Positions 55,667 through 64,000 of a DNA stretch of 64,000 nucleotides are shown here, piece after piece; position 1 is the first letter of the stretch; the number at the start of each line of letters is the position of its first letter. The position numbers were made by a program, and so were the translations under genes. The notes under the pieces were generated by a model. It saw only the letters and a list, made by a program, of their open reading frames with translations. It was not told the DNA's origin and ran no database searches. The DNA comes from Blepharisma stoltei (lineage: Eukaryota > Ciliophora > Heterotrichea > Heterotrichida > Blepharismidae): contig CAJZBQ010000045.1 in assembly GCA_914767885.1 (NCBI GenBank), positions 186,001-250,000 on the forward strand. Direction: 5' to 3'.

Positions 55667-58600
55667 CTATTCTCTTCTGTTTGATATTGACACAACTTCT
55701 TGTTCTTCCACAGTTTGAAGCACTCCGGACCGTGAAGGACTTGCCGCCTCATTGCCCCAGTTGAAGTTCATAGAAGTGTTGATGCTGACTGAGTTGTCGA
55801 ATTGGCTGGTTATCATGGTATTTTCTGAATTTTTGAAGTCTTTCTTGCAGAGGCAGCAGTATGTTTTGTCTCGGAACCACAAATCTATGCAATTTTTGTG
55901 GTAAGTGTGGTCACAGGAAAGTTCTCTTACGTAGTCCTTGGGGGTGAAGTTATCGAGACAGATAGGACAAGTTATGGTTTCTAGGTTGGAGTCTTTGACT
56001 TTGTAAAGCTTTTTTGGAAAATTTTCTTTAATAAACTGTTTATCGATTGCTCATTCTTGGTATATAGTAAGTAATTGAATTGGCTTACCCCCCCTCCTCC
56101 GTGAGTGAACAAAAAAATTTTGTTCACTCACGGAGCGGTTATTTTTTTTTTAAAAAAAATTTTATATATAAATTTTATAAAAAATTTTTTTTTTTTTCGA
56201 AATTTAAAAAAATCCTAATTCGCGAAAATTTGAAAGCAAATATTAATTTAATTTATAAAGTTTATGTTTTAAAAAAGCAATTCGTTTAAAATTAAACAGA
56301 ATCAGCTCTAGATTTCATTATGCTAATTATCACTTATATATCAAAAATTTTTTCCATAAAAAATTTTTCAATTAAAAAAATTTTTGTTCACTCACGGAGG
56401 GGTGGGTTTTTGGGCAAAAAATAGCGATTTTCTAATGGTTTTGTTCACTCACGGAGGGGGGGGAGTTAGTATGTTTTGAGCTATAAATATTAAAATTTTT
56501 AATTATAATTTATGATAAAATGAAGCCGGATAGATATAATAAACTCTTGGGTCATTTGCTGCTGATTTACTATGTTTATATATAGCAAAAATTACCCATC
56601 CCATAATAAAAGCTGCAGACAGCCCAATTAAAATCCAAAATATTACCATCTTATCGCTTCCACCTCCTGAACTTTTAGTGATAGTTACCTTGACACTAGT
56701 AGCATGATCGTTGTCATTAATAATTTCAAAATATCAATAAGACCCAGAACTCACAGAATATTTTATACCTATTTAAATCGACTAAATGAATTTTAATTTA
56801 TATTTATTTATAATATTTTCTATTAATTTTCAATTATTAATTCGTTTTTATAGAAAGCAAGCATATATCATATCCACTTGCCTTGCTTTTTCATTCATAA
56901 ACAGTCGGTAAAGCTGTTTTATAATTATCTGACTTATTTTTTATATACATTGTAATAGAAGTCCCATAAGAAATAAACTCAATCTTCACATCGTTATCTT
57001 GATGAAGAAAAACTGCATATTTAATTTGATTTTGTGTTAAACTCAAATACCCCGGTTGAGATTCCACTAATTGAGCTGCGTCTATACTGCAATCATTTCC
57101 TATATAATTTGCATTACAAACGCATATTCCTTCGTTGCATGTCCCTTGAGGATCTGAGCATCCATTCCTCCTTATTTATTACCTTTAAGTTTGAAGCATA
57201 TATGCTTCGTCACTTAAACATGCTTTAAGATAAAAAGTCACTAAAAGAGTCTCAGACCCGAAATTATTTGGCCAGCAAAATGCTATTACTCCACCTATGT
57301 TTGACTCTTAAGACGATAGTCTTTCCAGCTCTTAGGCAAAGCCACTTTTGCGCGAGCTCCTACCCATGTTTCTCCCCCCGAAGGTTTTCCATCACATGTT
57401 TTTCCTTATCGGGGCCATCGGGGCACTCTATAGATGGTTGCTCTACCATAGGAAGCTGATCCTTGTACAGGTGGTGTCGCGGAGTCGGTTAAACAGATAG
57501 AGAAGGTCCTGGAGAAGCTCCGCACCTGATGCACAGCGAACTCGATGTCCTTAAACATCGGGCCAGAGAAGACGGCCATCTTTCCGGTCCTGAACTGGAA
57601 AAAGAAAATGACAATAGCAACCCTAAAGGAGCTCAGATATGATGGGAAGGTCATCCCACTGGTGACTGGGTACAAGTACTTGGGAAGGATTTTCAAACAC
57701 TCGAGAGGGGCGAACCCGGACCGAGCCCATTTCCTACATATGCAGGAGAGGGCCCAGGTCACTTGCAGTGTGCTGACGTATGTGACCAAGCAGTGCCCCT
57801 ACATACCGTCTAAGGTTATTGTAAGCTGCCTCAAGGCCATCTTTCTCCCTAGGATAGGGTACGGGATGGAGACATGCTCGCGGGAGAAGAGTAAGGGAAG
57901 CATAGGCACCATTGAGAGGCAGCTTAATAGAGTCCTGAGGGAGGCTGTCTTTGTGTATAAACACACCCCAATTGAGTCAATCCTCCTTGATATGGACATC
58001 CCTACGTTTGAGAAGTACATTGACACGGCGTCGCTTAGATTTTTACATAAAAAATCTGGGAGCTCGCCAATGAGTTTGAGCTAGCCGAGCACTTGCTGAG
58101 GAGCATATCCGAGGCTAAAACGCCAACAGCCGCTCTCTTCAAGCAGCTGCTGGAGAAGTACTCTCTGGATTACCCTTACGTGTGTGGAGACAAAATTGAG
58201 TGGCTGGCTATGAACTGGAAAAAGAGTGTGAAGGGCGTGACCAAGCGATACTGAAGGAAGGTACTAATGGAGAGAGCCAAAAAGAAGGTTACGCTCAACA
58301 ATTTCGTTAAACTGAAGAGCCTGGTAGAGGACGACCCTGAAGCAGAGGAGAAAAAGGCGAGGTTCTGAGGTATCAACAAGAAATTGATCAGGGAGGCCAG
58401 AGTCAAGGCTACCTGGGAGATATGGAGCTGGCCCCGCTCGGGCTCTGGCTGCGCTAAGGGCTAAGGACCAAAGGGAGAGGGAGGAGGACAAGTGTAGGCT
58501 CTGCAATGTGAAAGAAACAGAGAAGCACGTCCTCAATGAGTGCGAATTGTACGCTGAAATAAGGAGGAAGACCCGGCGGAGGCTAAGGGACATATTAGGG

Positions 58601-60219
58601 GAGACTTCGGAAAGGCTGACGAGGCACACGTGGCTAATTGCAGACTCGACTGAACTCAAGGGGCTTGTCAGCGAGGAGGACCTGGATGCTGTCGATAGGG
58701 ATACCAAGAGGGCCCTGATAGAGTTCGACGACCTCCTAAGGAAGAGCACGCCTGACAGTAAGCACAGGAGACTGGAAAAGGAGGAGCAACTGGAAGACCT
58801 TAGGCAAGCAGGGATCACGGAGGAAATCGTGCAGGAAATCGAAAGGCAGATTTCTGAGAAGGAAAGAAAGGGCCTTCTGCTGGAGGAAGAGGCTTGGCGC
58901 ACAACAGCGATGGTCATTGAATCATCCGGCTGCTAAAAGGCGACAGAGTTTTCTGCGTGACGGGCCTGAAAGAAGGTCGCCGCGGTGGAAAACTGCCTCA
59001 TGAGGAAGGGTTAGATGCCTTGAGGCTGATTTTAAAGCCGTTTGGCCTAAGGAGGTGCCGGCGCGAGGCGTGAGTTTTTGGAGCGGAATTGTGGAGCTGA
59101 TGTTGTGGAGCTGATGTTGTGGAGCTGATGTTGTGGAGTTGATGTTGTGGAGTTGATGGTGTGGAGCTGATTTTGTGGAGCTGATTTGGCGTTTTGTTGT
59201 GCCTTGGGATGCTATGATGAAGCAATTATAATTGTAGGGTAGGGATAACCTTATTTTTCTTCTTGTACAGGTGGCTCAAATCGGAAATCCAAGATAGTGA
59301 CATTTTTGGAGCCAAGATAGGCGACGGCTAGTGGCTTGCCAACTTATGGCTAGCATAATCGCTTAATTTAAATTTAATTTGATTTGGTTTTGGCGACTAT
59401 CCAGGACTGCAGCATCTCTAGGCTTTAATACTCTATCATTGCTGGGATAATTTACTTGGTCCACTTAATAAAAATATTCAACAGAAAAGTTTTCGCTCAG
59501 GATATATCAAAAATTCGAATGGCGCCATGGTTTTGATTATAACTATCCATTCACACAAATAACTGTTTTAGACTCAGCTACTGAGAGTGTATAAGCGCAT
59601 GTAGCATTAGGAGAATAGATACCAATAAATAAAGAATTTTCGTCATATTCATCAGGGTATAGAATTAAATTGTGGGATTTTGAGGCTAAGTATCAGTCGT
59701 CGCGGTCAATTTGGTCACAATCAAAATCTTTCCCTGAATTTGTAGGAATGTCTCCACTTTTAGTCATAAGGACTGCGTTTTCTCCAACAGCAAATATTGC
59801 TTTGATTGAGAGATAAGAAGAGGAGGAAGATAAGCCTTGAACCTGAAAATATTGCCAATCAGCAGATTGAGACTTGGAAATGGCTTGGTTAGTGCACCCC
59901 TTAATTAGTAAGCAGGTTTTCTTGCTCTAGAAAATAATTTAATTTAAAAATTCCAATTGAAATATTTATAAGGAAAACTCTTATTTAATTTAGAAAATAT
60001 TTTAAATGCAAACTGTCTTAAATTTAATAGATGCATCTAGAGATTTCATTCTCATAATTTTTAATTATATATCAAAATATTTTTATTAAAGTAAGACATT
60101 TTCAAAAGATGAAGAGTAAGAACTATTATGTCGATGCTTTGAGAAGCTCCAAGACATGATACAATTAGCAATAAAAATTTTCAAAATAATCGTCTGGTTG
60201 GAGCAAGAAAAATTACCAT
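55667..60219 (-). CDS. Secretory EGF-TM-RING protein (putative membrane E3 ligase), split by MITEs and a LINE
   Basis: Signal peptide MVIFLAPTRRLFWKFLLLIVSCLGASQS, a PPC/beta-sandwich-like luminal region (DWQYFQVQGLSS...TCAYTLSVAES), EGF-like CSDPQGTCNEGICVCNANYIGNDC, a second beta region, TM helix (MVIFWILIGLSAAFIMGW) and a cytosolic RING-H2: CPICLDNF...CDHTYHKNCIDLWF...CCLC. It would transfer ubiquitin at endomembranes. Inserts: 59892-60118, LINE 57168-59544 (8-bp duplication), 56766-56850, 56088-56468 and a less certain one near 56484-56569; with these, 462 codons remain. Confidence 0.75.
56088..56468. mobile_element. M1-family MITE in the RING gene
   Basis: TA 56086-56087 and 56467-56468; full left hairpin (TGAGTGAAC/GTTCACTCA) and two right motifs. 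Confidence 0.88.
56484..56569 (-). other. Inferred IES, 86 bp, position uncertain
   Basis: A TAA after SFYHKL and a frame change require an insert of 3n+2 here. TA 56482-56483 to TA 56568-56569 gives AIYKHSSSKHTKPIQ. Shorter TA pairs (47-56 bp) also fit. Confidence 0.4.
56766..56850 (-). other. IES, 85 bp
   Basis: TA 56764-56765 to TA 56849-56850. Excision gives ICLLSIKYSVSSGSYWYF. Confidence 0.8.
57168..59544 (+). mobile_element. Degenerate GC-rich LINE inserted in the RING gene
   Basis: Plus-strand reverse-transcriptase C-terminal half: MSLNIGPEKTAIF, VTGYKYLGRIF, CLKAIFLPRIGYGMETC, HTPIESILLDMDIPT, then C-x2-C-x7-H-x4-C (CRLCNVKETEKHVLNEC), ending ESSGC-stop at about 58936. At least two frameshifts; TGA is Trp. 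ATCCATTC flanks it on both sides (57160-57167, 59545-59552). The 5' part overlaps the short retroelement at 28458. A GTTGTGGAGCTGATG tandem repeat lies at 59090-59190. Confidence 0.85.
59090..59190 (+). repeat. Short tandem repeat (TGTTGTGGAGCTGA unit)
   Basis: Six to seven near-identical units of about 15 bp (GGAGCTGATGTTGT) in the 3' part of the LINE insertion. Confidence 0.8.
59892..60118. mobile_element. Degenerate MITE/IES, 227 bp
   Basis: TA 59890-59891 and 60117-60118. Internal blocks (TTAAATTTAATAGATGC, AGATTTCATT, ATATATCAAAATA) resemble the M1 middle. Excision gives SIDIIVLNQAISKSQSADW just after the signal peptide. Confidence 0.75.
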
Positions 60220-60373
60220 TTTAACTGTTTCTAATTGTTTTAACAAAGGAGAGCTTATTCTCTTTATCTTATCCTTGCTAAGATACTAATTTACTATTTG
60301 CGCCAAAAATATAAAATAAACCTTTAAGTATTTCTTTACTAAAAATGCTAATTTTTATATCATTTACTATAAA

Positions 60374-61375
60374 TTATTTATTATCAAGAGCCAGCCCTGC
60401 CAAACTTCTATCCTTCATAATTTTTGTAACGATATTAGAAAGTACTCTTTTCGCCCCTACCTCCGTAAACATATTGGACCCATTTGACAGCACAAATTCC
60501 ATTCCTCTCAAAAACATCGCAGGATTTGTAATATTATCAACCAAACTTTGCTTAATTTCTTGCGGATCAGTGAATCCTTTAGAATGCGTATTTGAAATGA
60601 CCGGAATTTGTGAAGGCTTTACATCCATCTTGTCAAGCTCTTCTTTTACTCTATCAGCAGCTGGTTTCATAAGTCTACAGTGAAATGGTGCAGACACATT
60701 TAAAGATTTCACAGGAATTTCATATTTTTCTAATAGATAATTAGTGACTGTATCCACACTGTCACGGGTCCCACTCAGGACGACTTGTTTGTCATGGTTA
60801 ACTCCTGCGATTTCACATATTCCATCGATTTTTATTTCATTTAATGTATTTCTTACAGTTTCTTCTGAAGCTGCTACTGCAGTCATTCTGATTGCTAGAC
60901 CTTCGACTGACTCTTGCATAGCTTTTCCTCGTATATAAGCAATTTTTACACCTTGCTCAATTGTTAAAGCTCCGCTTATGACACAAGCGGAGTATTCGCC
61001 TAGAGAATGGCCTAATGCGTATGCAAAATCTGTTGGTTTGATGCCATGGGCTTGGTTTAAGTAGTTTCAATGGAGGATTGATGAGACCATGATTGCTGGC
61101 TGGGCGAACTCAGTTAAGTTTAATTCAGATTCAGGGCCTTCTTTCATCAATTTTGAAAGCTAATTAGAAAATACTGGAAGACCAAGAGCTTCGTCTACAT
61201 GGGCTAAGATTTCACTACACCATGGATATTGTTCGAACTGCTCAACCATGCCAACAAATTGGATATAGAGTTTTCCTTAGGGTTGCCTTGCTAGCCATAA
61301 GCCATTTATATAGCTGAGTGATTTATAGGAAATGTCTATACCTTGTCCTGGGAGTAAAAGAACACGCTTTATCAT
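60374..61375 (-). CDS. Malonyl-CoA:ACP transacylase (FabD/MCAT)
   Basis: Loads malonyl groups onto acyl-carrier protein for type II (mitochondrial) fatty-acid synthesis. Motifs: LLLPGQGIQFVGM, the nucleophile loop GHSLGEYSA, KIAYIRGKAMQE (family Arg), SAPFHCRLM (catalytic His) and the C-terminal FTEVGAKRVLSNIV. A 75-bp IES inside PGQG/QFVGM and one 15-nt intron are removed to give 303 codons. The start at 61375 is the only ATG before PGQG; no long transit peptide is visible. Confidence 0.92.
61160..61174 (-). other. 15-nt intron in the transacylase gene
   Basis: GTATTTTCTAATTAG on the minus strand with in-frame TAG. Removal gives LGLPLSKLM. Confidence 0.85.
61266..61340 (-). other. IES, 75 bp
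   Basis: TA 61264-61265 to TA 61339-61340. Excision restores PGQGIQFVGM, the family signature. Confidence 0.9.
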
Positions 61376-61648
61376 ACAAAATATCCGTTTCCTAAAAAAT
61401 GGCTTGAAAAAGAAACGAACACATACAAATTTTCATATTAATTTACCCTAAAACTTGAAATTCACTGACATATTGAAAATAAAAAATGTGATTATGTTAG
61501 GGTTCTAGAATTTTCCAATTAATCACTTTAAAAGTTATCCTAAAAACTATAAAACTTAAAGCAAAAAAATCGATTTAAAATTAGAATATTTTGATGCAAT
61601 TTTTTTTCTAAATCACATTAATCAATAATAAACAAAGTTTAGTACATA
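61376..61648. other. Intergenic, AT-rich
   Basis: Between the kinase stop and the transacylase start. Nothing recognised. Confidence 0.4.
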
Positions 61649-64000
61649 TTAATATATATCTATAGACCTCTTTCGCACAATCGGCACACTTCCATTCAAT
61701 TTTTTATAAAGCGACGCACACGTATCAAGATAAACCATCTCCATCCCATCTACCTTCTTAATATCCAATATAAAGCTCTCATTGAACTAAATATATTTTA
61801 CCTTGTATATTTTTATATCAAATTTTACTCCTTTTCCTACATATTTCGGTAAATCTTCACCTACTTTTTGCTCCTCAAACCCAACTGACCTTACCCGAAT
61901 CTCAAATTCAGACAAAAATTTCCATTCCATATTCAGAGATTTCAAAGACTCGAAAAGATGAATTACCAGTCTTATCGCAGAAATTGCACATCGAAAGCCA
62001 AAAACCCAGTTGTGAGGCATTGGGTGGTTGCTTTTTTCTGATTCAGTGGACGAAGTACAATCAGAGCTGACAATAGTTTCGTCATCTGGGATCATAAAAA
62101 TTCCAACTTTTTTCTGAAAAATTGGCTCCACATTGATTTCGCTTTGGTTAAGGAGTTTTCTTTTGACTTTTAAAGTAGAGTCTAAAAGAATATGATAAGT
62201 GACTGTAAATTTAATTAAATTAAGAGTCTTGATGCTTCCGCATGCTTGCGACCGCCGGACACTTGCTTACTAGGGTAGCATTGGTTACCCAAGCCCCATC
62301 AATAGCAGTCTTATCCTAGGAGTAGGGCTTGCACTACGTCCCTGAGTTTCGATGGATTAGGAAGACCCCTCTGCACTGTATGTCTTATGGTCCTATGGAG
62401 GTAAAGGTTAGCACAATACCAATCTCGGCCAACTTAAGGAAGGGTGACACCTAGGAAAAAAGGACATCAATATTTGGACTGAAATGACCATCAGCTGATT
62501 CCCAAAGCCACCTACCCCATACAACAGCTATACAGCGTGCTTAGATTAAAATCAAAGGGCCTGAGCCTTTGCTTACGTCATAAAGCCATTTTAGCGCCCA
62601 AAGTGATACATTATTGATAAGGATATATTTTTGTCGCCACCACCATATTAATTATTAACTGTAAAAGTGTATACATTAAAATGGCATGGCAATCCAACCT
62701 TCTCTCCTAAACCCTGCAGCTGAGGCAACCCGAGGACCTTATGAAAGGAAGTACAGCTATCGAAATGTGCATCCGCAGGATTTGCCTGTTTTGGTAAAGC
62801 GCAATGTCAGGTTTGGCGGTTGCATGCTCATATCCAGATCAGAGTTTTATCTCGAGTGGAGCAGTCCTTCGGAGTTGGAAAGGGAAAGCATTTTTGAAAA
62901 ATTGGGCAATTACCCAGTGCGATTTCTGGCGGTAAGTCCAAAGCTGCAAGCTCTGTCTAGATCGGACGAAAGTGGAAGAATTCACTGCTCACGCGGCGAT
63001 GCTGGGAGCCTCTCAATAATGCTATTTTAACTTTATCTTTAACTTGACTGTAAAAGAGTCTTGCTTTTTTGCTAAAACTTGTTGTTTAAGCTGTTCTTTT
63101 TGAAGTCCTTGAAATTCTGGAAACTCTAAACACTTATTAAAGATTTCTTCAAAAATTTCTTTTCGACTTCTGTTAGCTTGTAAAGCTCCTAAACAGTCTA
63201 CAATTCTGTCATGATCTACAATAGCTTCAGTATATTTCAAATGCAATGGAATATTTGCTTTATACCATGGATGCTCCATTATCTGTTTTATCGTAATTCT
63301 TGATACCGGATCAGTGTTCAGCATCCTTCTAATTAAATCTCTTGCCCCTACAGAAAAATAATGAGGGACATTAAATCTCCCAGCTGTATATTTTTTACCT
63401 TTAATTTTTGCAAAAAGAGCTGGAATATTGTTTTCATCAAAAGGCAGATATGCGGCCAACAAAGTGTATAATAAAACTCCAACGCTCCAGACATCGACTT
63501 GTGGCCCACAGTATTGTTCTCCAGATATGATTTCTGGGGCTGCATAATTAGGTGATCCACACGAAGTTTTAAGGAAAATTCCGTCTCTTATAAAATTTGA
63601 CAGTCCAAAATCTCCGAGCTTTAAAAAAGATTGTTCGTCAATTAGGATATTTTCTGGCTTAATATCTCTATGAACCACTTTACGCTCATGGCAGTATGAT
63701 AAAGCTGATATTACTTGCTGGAAATATTCTCTGGCTTGCTTTTCAGGGATTCTGCCATTTCTTTCAATTAAGCTGTAGAGCTCTCCTCCTGGGACGTATT
63801 CCATAACTAGTAATATTTCGCGTTCAGTTTCTATGAATTCATAACTAATTAGAAAATACAGTCGTATTATATGAGGGTGATGGAAGCCTTGAAGGATTTT
63901 AATTTCTCTTTCAATTTTGCGAAGACTGTTCTCATCTTGCACTTTATTGCGCTTGATTATTTTTATAGCAACTTTCTGTTTGGTTATATTGTGCTCAGCG
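61649..64000 (-). CDS. AMPK/SNF1 alpha-type protein kinase, 5' partial, split by a retroelement
   Basis: Energy-sensing Ser/Thr kinase. Kinase motifs: [29 protein letters not shown], activation loop LKTSCGSPNYAAPE (phospho-Thr), DVWSVGVLLY, HPWYKANIP. The C-terminus has the AMPK-type regulatory domain: NWVFGFRCAISAIRLVIHLFESLKSLNMEWK...KFDIKIYKFNESFILDIKKVDG. A retroelement (62210-63044) sits between the two halves; one 15-nt intron is at 61787-61801. Restoring the duplicated target gives SFTVTYHILLDSTLK. The Gly loop lies beyond the window. Confidence 0.9.
61787..61801 (-). other. 15-nt intron in the AMPK-like gene
   Basis: GTAAAATATATTTAG on the minus strand with in-frame TAG. Removal gives KIYKFNESF. 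Confidence 0.85.
62210..63044 (+). mobile_element. Composite GC-rich retroelement insertion in the AMPK gene
   Basis: TGACTGTAAA flanks it (62200-62209, 63045-63054). The right part starts TATACATTAAAATGGCATGG at about 62665 and matches the family; the left part (62230-62640) is another GC-rich block. TA pairs at the edges also permit in-frame excision. Without removal the kinase would stop soon after VKLKIKLK. Confidence 0.8.

Noticed and set aside
1-64000. Genome using TGA as a stop with many frameshifted pseudogenes
   Set aside because: TGA falls at conserved Trp positions in PIG-U, CDPK, Fes1-like, DUF229 and LINE proteins, while genes end in TAA/TAG.
1-64000. CRISPR arrays, bacterial operons, Shine-Dalgarno sites or rho-independent terminators
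   Set aside because: Introns, IESs and family content are eukaryotic; no regularly spaced direct-repeat array was seen.

Overview
The window looks like germline (micronuclear) DNA of a heterotrich ciliate, most likely Blepharisma. Four features point there. (1) Conserved genes contain in-frame TGA at Trp positions, while TAA and TAG act as stops. (2) Spliceosomal introns are tiny: seven of 15 nt and one of 16 nt, all GT...AG. (3) Almost every gene is cut by AT-rich or TIR-bearing inserts bounded by TA. Joining one TA to the other restores the reading frame and the family consensus. (4) Coding DNA is AT-rich, apart from a GC-rich retroelement family. Species assignment is inference. No search or alignment was run; all family names come from reading motifs by eye.

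Layout. 1-5.8 kb: coiled-coil proteins (one cut by a 1.5-kb TIR element), an LRR protein and small unknowns. 5.9-8.7 kb: a calcium-dependent protein kinase cut by three inserts. 9.5-12 kb: a C2H2 zinc-finger protein and a phosphosite-rich unknown. 12.3-16.4 kb: an ADP/ATP carrier split by a retroelement, two decayed carrier copies and PIG-U. 17-19.3 kb: an ankyrin protein. 19.3-24.3 kb: small genes and a MITE-split basic protein. 24.6-32.1 kb: a zinc-knuckle coiled-coil protein, an SDR epimerase, a Fes1/HspBP1-like Hsp70 exchange factor and unknowns. 32.7-38.8 kb: a large helical protein ending in an HExxH domain, split by a 3.2-kb insert that is one LINE open frame. 39-42 kb: a decaying Cache-domain gene and an RPA1-like fragment. 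42.3-46.7 kb: a PreP/PITRM1 presequence protease with six inserts. 47-48.9 kb: a SAPS-domain PP6 regulator. 50-53.8 kb: a DUF229 phosphatase/sulfatase-fold membrane protein with six inserts. 53.8-55.1 kb: an FHA protein. 55.7-60.2 kb: a secretory EGF-TM-RING protein holding a second, GC-rich LINE. 60.4-61.4 kb: malonyl-CoA:ACP transacylase. 61.6-64 kb: AMPK/SNF1 kinase, running off the window.

The inserts fall into several classes. There are short anonymous IESs (about 70-137 bp), several TIR families of MITEs, near-perfect palindromic foldbacks, a GC-rich retroelement family with 10-16 bp target duplications, and two LINE copies. After virtual removal, most genes have a length divisible by three and an uninterrupted frame. 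This is strong internal evidence that these inserts are DNA eliminated from the somatic genome. The genes are ordinary housekeeping and signalling genes and do not form one pathway. What unites the window is its load of eliminated elements. Exceptions (a GA boundary, a carrier insertion with no in-frame TA solution, in-frame TAA codons, a poly-A frameshift) are listed as findings.
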